A stretch of DNA of 64,000 nucleotides, from NCBI RefSeq assembly GCF_042186555.1, contig NC_133324.1, positions 222,257,145 to 222,321,144 on the forward strand, in the 5' to 3' direction. The notes below the pieces were generated by a model, which saw only the letters and a list, made by a program, of their open reading frames with translations, was not told the DNA's origin and made no database searches. The translations under genes and the position numbers were made by a program. The DNA is from Aquarana catesbeiana. Lineage: Eukaryota > Chordata > Amphibia > Anura > Ranidae. This document shows, piece after piece, positions 1 to 11,888 of the stretch (positions are counted from its first letter, which is position 1; each line of letters starts with the position of its first letter).

Positions 1-689
1 AGACAAAAAAGAAGAGTGTAGTTGCTATGGGTTATCAAGTGAAGGAGCAAGCTAAAGTTCCTCCAGTAGCGAGGGGGCGATGTCTGGCTCCCTCCCTAGC
101 AGTTGGTATCCGATAGCAACCAGATCCAAAACTGCATTATGGAGATCTTTGGCCTGGTCACAAGGTACGGGAAGTGGAAGAGTTAATGAGTGCACAGATG
201 AGGTCTGCGCTAGGTGCATGGTGGGACCCGATTCTGTTACTGAGAGTGAGGCAACAGAGGTACGCTGGACTGGTGGAGTGGGCCCAGGCAGAGCACGTCC
301 CTCCTAATGCAACATCCAAGTTACAGTTTGTAGTGACATGGGACAAGTTGCTTTTCAGAGGAACTATGTATTGATTGCTGCACAAAGTGAAGGCTCATCT
401 CTAAGTCAAGGAACTGCCTTAATTTTAGACTTTTTACATGACCGCAGTCTCCACCTCATCCCGGGCACTGATGAGAGCACTCCATGAGAAGAGTACACTA
501 GTGTGCAGGGAGAGTAGGCCCCGCCCACATGTGTATCTCAAACAAACAATGGGTCAGCATGGGACATGACCAAAAGGGATGAAAAATATTAGCTTGGCTC
601 TGAAGACATCTTGTCTTCAGTCTGAGTGAAGGAATAGGCTCATTTATGGAGATGACTGTACTGATGACATCACTGAGCCAGCAACTGGA
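1..689. other. No gene recognised; left edge
   Basis: I see no coding region with family character in this stretch. The open frames are short and overlap on both strands. It is probably old dispersed repeat running up to the repeat copy that starts near 690, but I cannot name a family. Confidence 0.4.
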
Positions 690-898
690 AATTTGGTTCC
701 ACGTGTCTGCATGCGCAGTGGGTGCCCGGCTGTGAAGCCACAATGCCGCCGAACGGAGGGGGAGACGAGCGGGGCTTCGATCCCCTACATCGCTGGACCC
801 TGGGACAGGTAAGTGTCCAATTAAAAGTCAGCAGCTGCAGTATTTGTAGCTCCTGACTTTTATTTATTTATTTTTTTTAAATGGGAACTCCTCTTTAA
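690..898 (+). repeat. Dispersed repeat with AGTCAGCAGCT hairpin, copy 1
   Basis: The segment carries a GC-rich part, then a CAGGTAAGTG splice-donor-like motif, then an imperfect hairpin made of AAAAGTCAGCAGCTGCAG and its inverted partner, and ends in an ACTCCTCTTTAA motif. The same order recurs at 8675-9032 and, inverted, at 60737-61060. It is therefore a multi-copy family, probably a nonautonomous DNA transposon. The boundaries are approximate and no target-site duplication was identified. Confidence 0.6.
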
Positions 899-3366
899 GT
901 GGATATTGTGATAGATTAATGACACTGCGTGAGGCATCCTATTTTCCGATAGTGACCTAGATGTACTTATATTGGTGCATGGGCGCACGGTGCTGTGGGA
1001 GATTGCTCCTGACCTGGCACTAAAAAAACACCCGGAGTGGTATTGGAGGCTCTTTCCCATGGATGCAATTTCTAATACTTGATAGAGGACACCCAGGCCT
1101 TAGAGGCGGGGATTGGAATAAGACACTGTTACAGTGCAAACAACGCTGAATCTTGACTCAATGCCAGCACATTTCCTGGCCTAAACAAGACAATATCCTA
1201 TAAACCTTTTCTTGGAGGGATTAGTCTCGGGTGGTCCAGAAAACAACTAGCTCCCTCAGCCATCTTGTTTCAGACTCATTTGTTACTGTATTAGTCCCTT
1301 ATAGGTGTAAATTTTGCAATAATGGTTTATACCATATTTCTGCCATTATATACGGTATTGGATTGCCAGTTTACCAATTGTGTTGTATGATATGTACTCG
1401 GTTTTTGACAAATCATACTATCATCAGTGTGGTCGGGTCTCCGTATGGACCACATGTGTCAATTGCCATTATACTATAGTTATATATTTTTGATTTTTCT
1501 GAATATTCTTTATCTCATTTTTTTCCTTTTCCTATTTTCTCTTCTGTGCAGACATCCACTGTGGTTAGTCCAGGGCCTATCATTGCAGTATATGCCCATT
1601 CATTTTAGTTACGTTTGTTCCCAGTTCTGACGGCTGCCTTTTAAATGTAATTTTTTACAACTCTGTCCATGGTTTTCCATAGCATAACTGAGCTTTTTCC
1701 TTCCCCTTTTCCCCTTGCGTTCGTTTGTTCTGTTCTCCAGCTGGCGCACCCAGGCTGCACAGACCGCTGAAGGGGCGGTTACGGCAGCTTACTTCAGGCT
1801 CTGATGCACGGTCTGTTGCCGTGCGCCTTTGTCCTTCATGCGTCAGTGGGCGGGCGGCGCAGCACATGGTGCCGTCACGTGACCGGGTCCAGCGTCTGCT
1901 CACCATGGCATCATCCGCGTCAGACAAACGGGGGGGGGAATTTCTGAGATGGCTATGGCTTCGTTTTCCCCTTTGCTCTGACCACATGGTGCTTCATTGG
2001 CGTTCTAGTCTGCTTTTATCTTTTGAGCTAGGAATTTTTTTCCGATTGACACATGAGGTCAGTATGGATACATGCACATTTCGTTCCTTTCTTTCTTGTT
2101 TTTTATGATATAAGTTGTCACACTGTGACTTTTAATATGTGTTTGTAATATGTATTTATTGATATTATAGATTGTATGTATTGATCTGGAAAATGTCAGC
2201 CCATTTACCCTGAAGAAGATCTCTACCTCATTCATTGAAATGCGTTGGATTTCTTCTGTCTTTATGACAGTTGATCTGGGCTTTCCTTCTTTTTGTTTTG
2301 TTTGTTTTCCATGTTTGTCCTCATCATTATCACGTGTGTCAATTGCATTAATTTTGTTGATACGTTGTAATAAATTTGTAATTTTACAAAATTCTCTACT
2401 CCTTGAGCATTTCTGGTCCATTAAAGTCCCACTTTTTGAGGAACTTAGTTTTTTAGGTTTTAGTAACAAGTTTTAATTGAGTTATCCATAGCCCCTCTTT
2501 TGGAGATGAATTGCAACTGATCATTAAAGCCTGGAAGCCATGCATTTATCATACAACCGTGTGAATATAGATTAAGGGGACAGGCCAACATTTTAACATA
2601 CTGTACCATTCCTGATGGATTTTGGTTTTAATAAAATATAGGCCTCCAAGTAAGGGCATTGGGGAAAGTTAATTATATTAGAAACAAGAGAAAGGCTTAT
2701 TTGATTAGTTAGTTACTATACGTTTTATAAATCTGAGAGTTTTATAAAACCTTGGAATCAACCCATAATTTTTACCCAAAGGAGTCTTTTTTTTTTTTTT
2801 AGTCAAAGTTTCTCCTTTTCAAACACAGCTTACAGAGAGGCAAAATGTATTATTATATAGGCTTATTATATAGTATATGCTGATCCATAGATCTCTTGCT
2901 GACTATTAGAAGGAGAAGATTTGTTAAAAATTACCATAACACGTTATAAGATTCAAAGAATTATGGTTCTAATGCTAGACAATTGTACTGTAGTCTCCAG
3001 GGACAGGTGACATGTATCTGCAATTTCTAAAGCCTGTGGTTGGTTAAGAATTTTGGCAATAACATTGGAATATTCTTGTTTTAAGTTTAAACCAGCTGAG
3101 CTGTAGGAAAGCTTTCAAAGATTCTTTTTGTAATGCAAGTAGTGCATAAGCGGAGAGACCTTTTATGACCTTTTATGAAATTACATATTATTTAAGAAAC
3201 AGCTTGCTGGGAAGTTAAATCATGAAGAAAAGAATCATTTGTCACAAGTTTTGTTGAGCACCTTGAGTTTTAGAAAAACAAGGGTGTCATCAGGCTTGAT
3301 GAAAGATCGTATGTCAACAGTTGGTTTACAAGCTAATGTACTATGGCTAGTAAAGAAGTATCTAGT
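899..3366. other. Gene-free; mixed AT-rich and GC-rich repeat-like DNA
   Basis: No convincing gene. Positions 1700-1990 are CpG-rich and lie beside a CCTGAAGAAG...GAAATGCGTTGG motif (about 2209-2250). That motif resembles the 'gaagaag...gaaacgcgt' motif of palindromic repeats at 16.6, 18.8 and 34.5 kb, so this is likely part of a related dispersed element. Positions 2480-3366 are AT-rich with no recognised feature. Confidence 0.35.
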
Positions 3367-3374
3367 GTCTAGTA

Positions 3375-3674
3375 CAGGGTTTCTCAACCAGGGTTCCATG
3401 GATCCCTAGGGTTCCCCCAAAGGTTGTTAGGGGTTCCTTGAGCAATGAGCAATTTCTGCCTCTCAGATAAGTTCCTACTGACACCATTGATCTTTTTAGC
3501 TACCTGTAAGGAGGTAATTCTTCCCAATGACCCCCAGTGTAAGGAGCATTCTTCCCACTGACCATCACACTAATGTATCATGAGTTGTAGAAATAGTCAT
3601 TTTTAGTAGGGGTTCCCTGAGACCAGAAAGTCATTTCAAGGGTTCCTCTGTGTTGGAAAGGTTGAGAAAGGCTG
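3375..3674. mobile_element. hAT-type MITE
   Basis: The element has terminal inverted repeats CAGGGTTTCTCAACC and GGTTGAGAAAGGCTG. It is flanked by a perfect 8-bp duplication GTCTAGTA (3367-3374 and 3675-3682), the target signature of the hAT superfamily. It is 300 bp long and has no coding capacity. A second, inverted and more diverged member lies at 50735-51027. Confidence 0.85.
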
Positions 3675-3979
3675 GTCTAGTAGGTTCAATGAGTATTGGA
3701 GGAAAATGTATAGTTTTTAGCTTAGGGGAAAGGATGCAAGTGTTGATCATTTGTAAGTTAATTATTTTTTAAGGAGGTTGTGTTTATTGTTCTTAGAGAG
3801 GTCAATGGTCAGTTATGTACCATAAGAACTAAACTCTCAGCAAAGTCTCTGAACCAGGATATGTGTACTATAACTGATTTATTATCCTCCTGGTTTAGTA
3901 CATACAAATCGACAATGGGTAATTTTGTTACATAGTGAGACCTTAATAAACAGGTAGTGGCCCTCAGAGTGTTGTTTAA

Positions 3980-4654
3980 CCACTTCAGTACCGGGCACTT
4001 TCACCCCCGTCCTGCCCAGGCCAATTTTTAGCTTTCAGTGCTGTCACATTTTAAATGACAATTACTGTCATGCAACACTGGCAGATAGGGATTTCTTTTG
4101 GTGGTATTTAATCACCACTGGGTTTTTTATTTTGTGCTAAATAAATGAAAACGTCCAAATATTTTGAAAGAAACAAACAAACGTGTTTCTTAGTTTCTGT
4201 CTAAAATTTTGCAGAGAAGTTATTTCTCTTCCTCACTGATATTCGCTGATGAGGTTGTACTGATGGGCACTGATATGCTGCACTGATGTGGCTGCACTGA
4301 TAAGCTGCAATAATAGGCAGCACTGATGGCCACTGATAAGCTGCACTTATGGGCACTGATTGGGCTGCACTGATTATCAGTGTAAATGGTGTACTCACTG
4401 TGGCCTGACAGATCAGCTCTCCTTTTCTCACACACTGTTTTCGTGTAAGGAAAGGAGAGCTGCAAACCACTGTTTACATTGTGACAGCTGTGATTGGACA
4501 CAGCTAATCACACGGTAAAGGGCTGCTGTGATTGCCCTTTACCTCGATCTGTGATCAGCTGTGTCCAAAGCACACAGTGGTCATAGAGCATGCCTGATGG
4601 GACATACTCCAAGAACTGAGGCTGTCATTCGGGTATAGTGCGGGCAGAAAGTGG
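3980..4654 (+). mobile_element. piggyBac-like MITE, CCACTT family, copy 1
   Basis: The element begins after TTAA with CCACTTCAGTACCGGGCA and ends in GAAAGTGG followed by TCAA, a one-base decay of TTAA. TTAA target sites and CC-starting termini suggest a piggyBac-like nonautonomous element; this is inference because no transposase is present. Its right half (4240-4390) is a degenerate tandem array of 'gcactgatgggcactgata' type. Related copies lie at 37749-38489 and, inverted, at 39627-41023. Confidence 0.7.
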
Positions 4655-4829
4655 TCAACATCCATTACTGAGGTCGATAAGGATTTGTGGAATGTGATGG
4701 TGATCTCTTTGGTTTTAGATTCAGGGCTGCTGCTATACCAACAGTAAATATTTCAAAACAGATTTCTTGGAAGAGGATCACTTCAAGCTCCTTATGCATG
4801 GAATAAAGTATCAGCAATAATTTTAGAAT

Positions 4830-5345
4830 AGTGTTATTCAACCTTTTTTCAGCCAAGGCACCCTTTAAAATTCCGCACAGTCTTGAGGCACTCCATTCTA
4901 AAATGTAAAGAACTAAACAAATAGCTTTGCACAACACAGCAACATCCACACATGTAGGACACCCAGCATTTGAGGTGATTTATTCTTACAAAGCTAATAT
5001 ACTTTTGCAAACTGGTACTGACTAGTATTCCAGTGTTTCTCTTTTGCCTCACTCAGAAGGTCGTTAAAGTGACCCCAGTGCTGATGGAGAGGTGCAGGAG
5101 AGGGTCAAACAAGGATCCAGGTGCTTGACATCCTCTTTAACAACCAATTACCTCATTGGGCCTCACAGTGCCCAAGGTTGTAATGCTACACAATAAAAAC
5201 CTGTGCTTTGTGGAACAAAAATGCATGCTTGATTCACTTCCTAGCTTGTTGACAAATTTTGGGCAATTTGGGGCAATTTTTAGGCATTTTGCCAAGGCAC
5301 CCCTGAAGGAACCAGAAGGGCACTGTAGGAACTGAGCCTCAGAAT
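4830..5345. repeat. Dispersed repeat with 'AAGGCACCC' ends
   Basis: The left end reads TATTCAACCTTTTTTCAGCC followed by AAGGCACCC, and the right end contains an inverted-sense CCAAGGCACCCCTGAAGGAA. It resembles hAT-type nonautonomous elements, but I could not fix a target-site duplication, so the class is tentative. Confidence 0.45.
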
Positions 5346-5915
5346 AGAGAACTGAGTCTGCCCATTTGAAATTGTGTGCTTCTTGGACAAGTAAGAGAAG
5401 GAAAAATGCATAAAATTCAGACTTCTGGGCTGCTGATTAATAAACAGAGAGGTTTAGGCTATTGAATTATCCTAGCCAGATGTAAATATGTTAGTAGGAC
5501 CATCAGCAAACTCTATATGGTATCTCTGTACCTAATTGTACCACAACTATTTTGGATAATATCAAAAACTAATACCTGGATTCTTGATTTGCTTAAACAG
5601 CTCACGCTAATTAAGATGGATGAACCAGACGCTAGTTGCTCTTGTAATAATGTGGAATCCGCTAATCATAAAGAGCTTAAATGTCTCTTTGGGCAACTGT
5701 CTTCAGTGTGTGGCGAGTCATTAGGACCTCTCTACCCACACTTCTCCACTGAAGGGCCTAGGATTTGCACTGAATTACAAACCAACTGATTTAAGAAGAA
5801 AACAATGAGGACAGCTGTATCTGCTTCCTCTTGCTTACCACAGTCCCCACAGTTCCTCTGATCTCTCGTCAGACTTTTGGGACATTAGGGGGCATCTGCA
5901 GCAGCATACCCAGCT
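5346..5915. other. No feature seen
   Basis: Apart from short open frames without family resemblance, I see nothing supportable here. Confidence 0.35.
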
Positions 5916-5926
5916 AACATTCCTAG

Positions 5927-6040
5927 ACTGTAAGCTTTAATGAGCAGGGTCCTCAATCGAATTGTATTGTAACTGTACTGTCTGCCCTCATGCTGTAAAG
6001 CGCTGCGCAAACTCTTGGCGCCATATAAATCCTGTATAAT
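5927..6040 (+). mobile_element. 5'-truncated L2 LINE tail
   Basis: The sequence matches the L2 3' end (GACTGTAAGC, TGTAAAGCGCTGCGCAAACT, TATAAAT) seen in the full-length copy ending at 47824. Flanking AACATTCCTAG (5916-5926) and AACATTCTAG (6041-6050) look like an aged target-site duplication. Only the last 114 bp are present, as expected from incomplete reverse transcription. Confidence 0.75.
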
Positions 6041-6369
6041 AACATTCTAGGGAATCTCTGCTTCTCTTTTCAGTTTCAGGGCATATAGAATATACCAGCT
6101 GTTTGATTTGCACATGGCAAGCTCACCTCAGAAAACAAGCTGGAGTTTTATGCCCAAAAGAATCTCAGCTGTGCTACAGGACACTTAAAGGGCAGTTTTA
6201 GGGTGTACTATTATCCGGACTGCACTTTCCCTTCTATGCTAAGTATAGTATCCTCACATCTGATTGTCATTTGTCTCACAGCTAGCCTTGTTCTACGTAG
6301 CTTCTACAAGAGCTGTTTTTTACTCGTAGTGCCAAAACCAGAGTGATCTAAAAATTGTACAGACTGACA

Positions 6370-6725
6370 CTGAGCAGCGCCGGCGGTAAAGCGCCGCTAT
6401 TTTTATCACCACTTTTAGGCCGTTAGCGGGGTGCTTTTAACCTCCGCTAGCGGCCAAAAAAGGGTTAAAAGCGCCTGCAAAGCACCGCTGCAGTGGCACT
6501 GCCCATTGATTTCAATTGGCAGGGGCGCTTTAGGAGCAGTGTATACACCGCTCCTAAAGTGCTGCAAAGAAGCTGCCTGCAGGACTTGTTTGAGCTTCCT
6601 GCCAGTGCACCGCTCCAGTGTGAAAGCCCTCTGGAGTGAAAGGAGAGGCACTTTACAGGCGCTTTGCAGGTGCTATTTTTAGCGCTATAGAGCCTGTAAA
6701 GCAGCTCAGTGTGAAAGGGGTCTAA
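6370..6725. repeat. GC-rich dispersed repeat, partly palindromic
   Basis: The block has inverted motifs such as AGCGCCGCTATTTTT and GCTATTTTTAGCGCT, GGGGCGCTTTAGGAGC with its inverted GCTCCTAAAGTGC, and ends in GTGTGAAAGGGGTCTAAAGG. This suggests a nonautonomous DNA transposon ending in the 'gtgtgaaaggggtct' motif common in these frog repeats. Boundaries are approximate. Confidence 0.5.
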
Positions 6726-7725
6726 AGGATATATGTACAATAATCTACAGATATCCTTTCAACATAACTCTTAGCACTTGTAACACATTGTTACAATAAT
6801 AGTTACAACAAAGTAACTTTTATTTTGACCTAGAGCAGATCTTCAGACTTTATATGTATAAAAACTAAAGAAGGGATCTAAGTTTTCCTGAAAGCTTGCA
6901 TCTTTAATAACTTTGATTAGACAATTTCTGCATCCTACGACTGTTATTTTGACCTGTAATATTTTGTCCAACACTATACAGTCCATCTTCTAATTCCTAG
7001 ATAAATCATAGTTTGCATACTCAAACTAATTGGTTTTTCAAAGTACTGTGTTTAAATGAGTAACAAAAAAAAGCATTCAGTGGTTTATATACAGTAAGCA
7101 ATAATTATAGTGTAGATTGGTTCAAAATAAATATGTCATTTTCCATGTACATTATAATTCTATGTTGCAGTGATTCGTAAATAACTGAAAAAAATAAACC
7201 TTTATGACACTTTTTTTGGATATTCACTATAATAAGTCGCTCATCTAATTAAACAACAAATGCCTTTCACACTTTGATAGGATATGACATTTCAATTTTG
7301 TAGAAGTAATTAGTTTTCCATCAAAGATTTTAAATACCCACACTAATTAATCACTTAGCACTGGTGGCAGGTCCTGTGTGTCTAATCAGGCTATTATTAA
7401 TTGCCGTGTATATGTGATATCTGTAGCAGGACAGGCAAGCACTGTCTACCACAGTGGGTATGAATACATGTTGGACAACCTTTAGATTAGACACAAGTGG
7501 GTGTTTGAAATAACAACATTTTAGTGCAGAATTGTATGGTATATACTCTTGCTTTTTAGTGCAATGGACCTTGGTTATGTTACCACTAAGAACACTCTCT
7601 GCATTGAGTTTACATGAGGTCCTCCTGTGTAGGCTTCCATCTAAATCTGGCCTAATATTATTGCTAAAGTATATTTGATAATGAGTGCTTTTGAAGCCAG
7701 AAACCAATTTTGCACAGCAAGCTTT
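6726..7725. other. AT-rich, no feature recognised
   Basis: No repeat family and no gene are recognised. The 168-codon minus-strand frame at 7351-7857 lacks any domain-like pattern and runs into the MITE at 7726, so I do not call it a gene. Confidence 0.4.
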
Positions 7726-7906
7726 TAGGCTTGGTTCACATCTATGCAAATTCCGCATCCAATTCGCATGACAGGAGATTGTGACCGCCTCTCTATGGAG
7801 CGGCTTGCACAAAATTTTGGCCCCGATTCCTCCCTGAAACAGAGAACATGGACGCACCGGACCCCTGCTACGAGCCGCATCCGTCGGAGGTGTGAACCCA
7901 GCCTTA
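7726..7906. mobile_element. Short MITE with 'TAGGCTTGGTTCACA' termini
   Basis: The element starts TAGGCTTGGTTCACA and ends TGTGAACCCAGCCTTA, which are inverted copies of each other with small differences. It is 181 bp and noncoding. No clean target-site duplication was identified, so the superfamily is not assigned. Confidence 0.6.
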
Positions 7907-8343
7907 GTGTATCATATCTAAAACTTTTTCTTTGTTTTGGAAATTAAAAACTAGGTACACAAGGATGAAAAAAACAAAAGATGAACATTTAGAGCCTAGA
8001 CTAGATTCAGATTCTATCATAGAATGCCAATACTATTTGGGGGTTCAAAGGCTCCCCCTTTATCAGGGTTTGGTACTGTTGAACAACATGTGTACTGAAC
8101 CAAGAGAATTGGAGGGATCCTGAGGGGTGATTAGTCTGATGATCCCTCCAGATGCTGAATAGGCCGCTTAATTGGGCATCGATCAGCCTTAATTGGCAAA
8201 TGGGGGATCAGTAAAACTGGTCAAGTGCCTACAACATCCCTCTGTCCCTCAGTGTGCTTCAGTTAAAGTATGAACTTTCGGGTTATAATGAGTATCATAT
8301 ATTTTCTTGTGGAATATAACTAAATTACCACTAATTGGGGGCC

Positions 8344-8580
8344 ATTGGCTCTCACTGTGCTTGATCAAATATTGTGAGGAAAGAGCGGGCTTGCATGAGT
8401 GCCCCCATAGCAAGCAGCTTGGTGTGGGGGCACCCGGACAAGAGGAGGAGTAGACAGCGCCAGCGGAGGACCCCAGAACAGGAGTTTCGGGGCCGCTCTG
8501 TCCAATTACAGAGCAGGTAAGTATAACATGTTTGCTATTTTCATTAATTTAATAAATTGAGCCTTGCAATCACTTTCAAA
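8344..8580 (-). repeat. Abundant ranid-type dispersed repeat, partial, inverted
   Basis: Read on the minus strand it gives ACTTACCTGCTCTGTAATTG, then GTGCCCCCAC and GCAAGCAGC-type motifs. This is the order seen at the left part of 20008-20172. It is a fragment of the same family, in opposite orientation, and ends near CAATCACTTT. Confidence 0.5.
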
Positions 8581-8674
8581 TTTTATTTGCTTTTAAGAAT
8601 CACTTTTCAGGGCCACCCTGAAAAAAAAATTGCACCAAAAATCCTAAAAAAATTGAAAAAAAAAAAATGTTAAA

Positions 8675-9032
8675 CTTACCTGAACCCTTGTTGCTAGTCA
8701 GTCTTCCTAATCTGCCTCTTCCTATTCCACGGCGTGTCCTGTTCCTCTGCGAGCGGCCCCGTTGCCTTCTGGGAACTGTGTGTGTTCCCAGAAAACCACG
8801 GGGCCATTCACAGAGCACCGCACCGCAGGAAACTGGCAGTGAAGCCGCAAGGCTCCACTGCCTGTTTCCCTTAGTTAGGATGGCGGTGCCAGGACCCGAG
8901 AGCCGAGGGACAGGGCGGCCGACATCGTGGGCACCCAGGACAGGTAAATGTACTTTTTTAAAGTCAGCAGCTACAGTGTTTGTAGCTGCTGACTTTAAAA
9001 AAAAATTTTCGCTGGCCGGAATCCCGCTTTAA
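8675..9032 (+). repeat. Dispersed repeat with AGTCAGCAGCT hairpin, copy 2
   Basis: Same family as 690-898, here more complete: ACTTACCTGAACCC at the left, GC-rich body, CCAGGACAGGTAAATG, then the hairpin AAAGTCAGCAGCTACAG with its inverted half, ending GGAATCCCGCTTTAA. The CCCAGAAAACCAC and CGGGGCC pieces near 8750-8810 form an additional inverted pair. Confidence 0.6.
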
Positions 9033-9039
9033 TGTACAC

Positions 9040-9540
9040 GGGACGTTTTACAACCTCTCCTGAACGATTTAACATAACAGTACCCAACGTTTAAAAACGT
9101 CCGTTTAGCCGTGTTTACATGCGTGTTTATTATTATTATGTACGTGTTTATTTGCGTTTAGAAACTTTTCTTTCTCAAATAGTCAAAAATGAAAAACGCC
9201 TGAAAAACTAAATGCGGCTAAACGGGGGGTACCGTGTTTACACGCATTTACAAGCTGTTACAGGTGTTTGGCGTTTCAAATGCCTCTGAACATCCTTCCT
9301 GAACGCATTTTTTTGCATTCCAAAAAATGCTTCTAAACTCAATTGCCTAGAAACGACTATAAACGACTCTGTGTACATGTACTGATAAGATAACACAGAG
9401 GAGAGTTCAGGGGCAGCTGAAAAAAACGTCCAACTGCTCCTAAACATTCGTTTGTGACAAGGAGCGGGCTCTCCGAGTGATGTCATTGGATGGCCACGCC
9501 CCATGGTTATATAACAGTCGGTAGAGAGCGGGCGACAACA
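9040..9540. repeat. Dispersed repeat with inverted 'aaacg' motifs
   Basis: The stretch contains repeated CGTTTA and AAACG words on both strands (for example GTTTAGCCGTGTTTAC and GCGGCTAAACGGGG), indicating a partly palindromic nonautonomous element. I cannot give a family name or exact ends. Confidence 0.35.
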
Positions 9541-9584
9541 AAACAGATGAAGGCATCAACAGAACAAGTGCGGCTTTTTAAAAA

Positions 9585-9965
9585 AAATTAGCGGGTAACC
9601 GGCAGCGAGGAAGACGACAGCAGCGGAAAGAGACGGCGGCGGCTGCGGGAAGAGACGGCTTGAGGGGAAGACGACGGGAAGGAGAAGACAGCAGGAAGAG
9701 GCAGAAATAGGAAGACAGCGGGAAGAGACAGCTCGAGGAGGAGATGGTGGGAGGAAGACAGCGGTAGGAGACAGCTCGAGGAGGAGATGGTGGGAAGAAC
9801 ACAGCGGGAAGAGACAGCTCGAGGAGGAGACGGTGGGAAAAAGACAGCGGGAAGAAGACGGTGGGAAGAGACAGCTCGAGAAGGAGATGGCGGGAAGGAA
9901 AAGACAGCGGGAAGAGCCAGCTGAAGGAGGAGATGGCAGGAAGAGCCGGCTAGGGTTGTCGAGAA
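9585..9965 (+). repeat. Purine-rich minisatellite
   Basis: A purine-rich tandem array of degenerate units of about 40 bp built on GACAGCGGGAAGAGACAGCT plus CGAGGAGGAGATGGTGGGAA. All the long minus-strand frames here (rich in Ser, Pro and Leu) are translations of this array, not genes. It continues into a GC-rich dispersed repeat. Confidence 0.75.
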
Positions 9966-10260
9966 GAGGCTGACAACATGGGGGCAAGGTGCTTTGGTGT
10001 GGGGGGAGCAAAGCCCCCCTGCCCCAAAGCAACAACCCCCCTCATGTTGAGGGCATGCGGCCTGGTATGGTTCAGGGGGGTACTCGCTCATCCCATCCCT
10101 TTACTTACCTGCCAGGCGGCATTCTCAGATAAGTGTCTTATATGGATTTTTTTTTTTATTTTGGCATGGAGGGGTCCCCTCCGAATCCATACTAGACCCA
10201 AAAGGCCTGGCATGTAGCTGGGGGGGGAACCCCGCTAACAGCTGATGACTCATCGGTTGC
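9966..10260. repeat. 'GGCCTGGTATGG' dispersed repeat
   Basis: It contains GCGGCCTGGTATGGTTCAGG and, further on, TATGGATTTTTTTTTTTATT and CCATACTAGACCCAAAAGGC, a motif order I recognise from ranid-type repeats. It directly follows the purine-rich minisatellite and may be one element with it. The coding frames are not supported. Confidence 0.5.
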
Positions 10261-10309
10261 TAAGAACACAGCGGCCGGCTTCTTAGCTCCCTGCTTAGCA
10301 ACCAGCTAT

Positions 10310-10565
10310 ATACAGTGGTAAAATAAGAACAGCAAAACACATCAAAAATCACAAATGCACCACTTGCGTTTCTGGTGCAGCTCCATTGAAGTCTATTAGC
10401 TGCAAATCTTGGGAAAAAAGTCCCCGCTCTTTCCAAAAACGCACTGGCCGCAAAACACATAGATGTGAACTAGTACCATAGGAAACCATGTTAAATAAAT
10501 TGTAGTGTGTTTCTGCAAACCGCAAAACGCACTAAAAAACGTATAGGTGTGAACGTAGGGTCACC
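10310..10565. repeat. Dispersed repeat ending 'GTATAGGTGTGAACG'
   Basis: AT-rich repeat with GCAAAACGCAC words and a terminal AGGTGTGAAC motif. Similar words occur at 19268-19682 (GAAAACGCACGAAAAATGCA, then TAGGTGTGAACCAGGCC), so these are probably members of one nonautonomous family. No target-site duplication was resolved. Confidence 0.45.
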
Positions 10566-11208
10566 TAGGCAGGCAGAGGAGGCTAAGAAGCAGTCTTTTT
10601 TTATTTATTGCAGATAACTGCCATTCAAGATAATAATGTAATTTTGTAATGCTGGCTTGTGTCCCATGATGGGCCCACTTTATTATCAAGAGGACAAACA
10701 ATATAAAGAAGCAATGAAGTGTGTACTAATATAATTCACAATAAAGCAGAATCGTAACAGTATATAATCAATGTAGACCTTCAAATAATATTTTAGAATT
10801 GCAGCGCTTGGTAAGAGACCACCAGAAACCCCCCTAGTGAGTTCCAAGGGCAAGTAGTGACCACTGGCATAAAGTATAAGGGTTACGTGACGTTGCCAAG
10901 CTCGACAGCCGGCCATCACACTGAATGGAAACATTGATAGTTTTTATTGGATTGAAATGCGTTTTTTACTGCGTTGTTTGTGAGTAATCTGGCCTTTGCT
11001 GTATTCTTAATAAATGTACTTGTCAGTAAATACTGCGCAATTACATTTTTTTATACCTATTTAAATGATGTCCTGATGTGATGAGAGTCTGTCTAAGGAG
11101 GATCCTATTGGTGTTCATACAATCTATCTCTCCATGTATGGTGAAATCTAAGTGGAGGAATTTCAAGCGTGTTTGACTGCTTTTGATTAAGTAGTCCACT
11201 CATTAGGG
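10566..11208. other. No feature recognised
   Basis: No repeat or gene recognised with confidence. There is a short ATTCTTAATAAATG stretch near 11004-11017 that could be a degenerate repeat end. Confidence 0.35.
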
Positions 11209-11211
11209 TAA

Positions 11212-11657
11212 TGCCGCGTACACACGGTCGGACTTTTCGTCTACAAAAGTCCGACAGCCTGTCCGACAGACTTCCGGCGGACTTTCGGCGGACTTGCAGC
11301 AGACTTTCTAACGAACGGACTTGCCTACACACGACCACACAAAAGTCTGACGGATTCGTACGTGATGACGTACACCGGACTAAAATAAGGAAGCTCATAG
11401 CCAGTAGCCAATAGCTGCCCTAGCATGGGTTTTTGTCCGTCGGACTAGCACACAGACGAGCGGATTTCGGGGTCCGTCGTAGTTACGACGTAAAGATTTG
11501 AAGCATGTTTCAAATCTAAAGTCCGTCGGATTTGAGGCTGAAAAAGTCTGCTGAAAGTCCGGAGAAGCCCACACACGATCGGATTACCAGCCAGCTTTAG
11601 TCCGTCGGCGTCCGTTGGACTTTTGTAGACGAAAAGTCCGACCGTGTGTACGCGGCA
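11212..11657. mobile_element. Harbinger-type MITE
   Basis: The element has long inverted ends beginning TGCCGCGTACACACGGTCGG and ending with the inverse. It is flanked by TAA on both sides (11209-11211 and 11658-11660). A 3-bp TWA duplication is the PIF/Harbinger signature. Length is 446 bp and it is noncoding. A truncated relative follows at 11719, and others lie at 17662, 40203 and 63654. Confidence 0.85.
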
Positions 11658-11718
11658 TAAGAGTCAGTGTTAACCAGTGTTAATTTTGGCAGTAAATTGT
11701 GATTCAGTTTTAATCTTA

Positions 11719-11830
11719 TGCCGCGTACACACGAGCAGAATGTCCGTCAGAAAAAAGTCCGATAGGAGCTTTTCATCGTATTTTCCGACCGTGTGTATGC
11801 CCCATCGGACTTTTTCCGTCGAGGTCAGTA
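11719..11830 (+). mobile_element. Truncated Harbinger-type MITE
   Basis: After TTA (11716-11718) the sequence reads TGCCGCGTACACACGAGCAG, the terminal motif of the family, and ends after about 110 bp inside GACTTTTTCCGTCGAGG. The opposite terminus is missing. Confidence 0.65.
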
Positions 11831-11888
11831 TGTTATAGAGGGGACCCAGGTCATCCCCATCCACATCCTGCGGTTCCTGGCATTATAG

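Noticed and set aside
7351..7857. Hypothetical 168-aa protein on the minus strand
   Set aside because: No domain pattern, low-complexity context, and its N-terminal part lies in a MITE.
9556..10091. Ser/Pro/Leu-rich minus-strand frames of 159 and 167 codons
   Set aside because: They are the complement of a purine-rich tandem array with no domain or codon pattern beyond the repeat.
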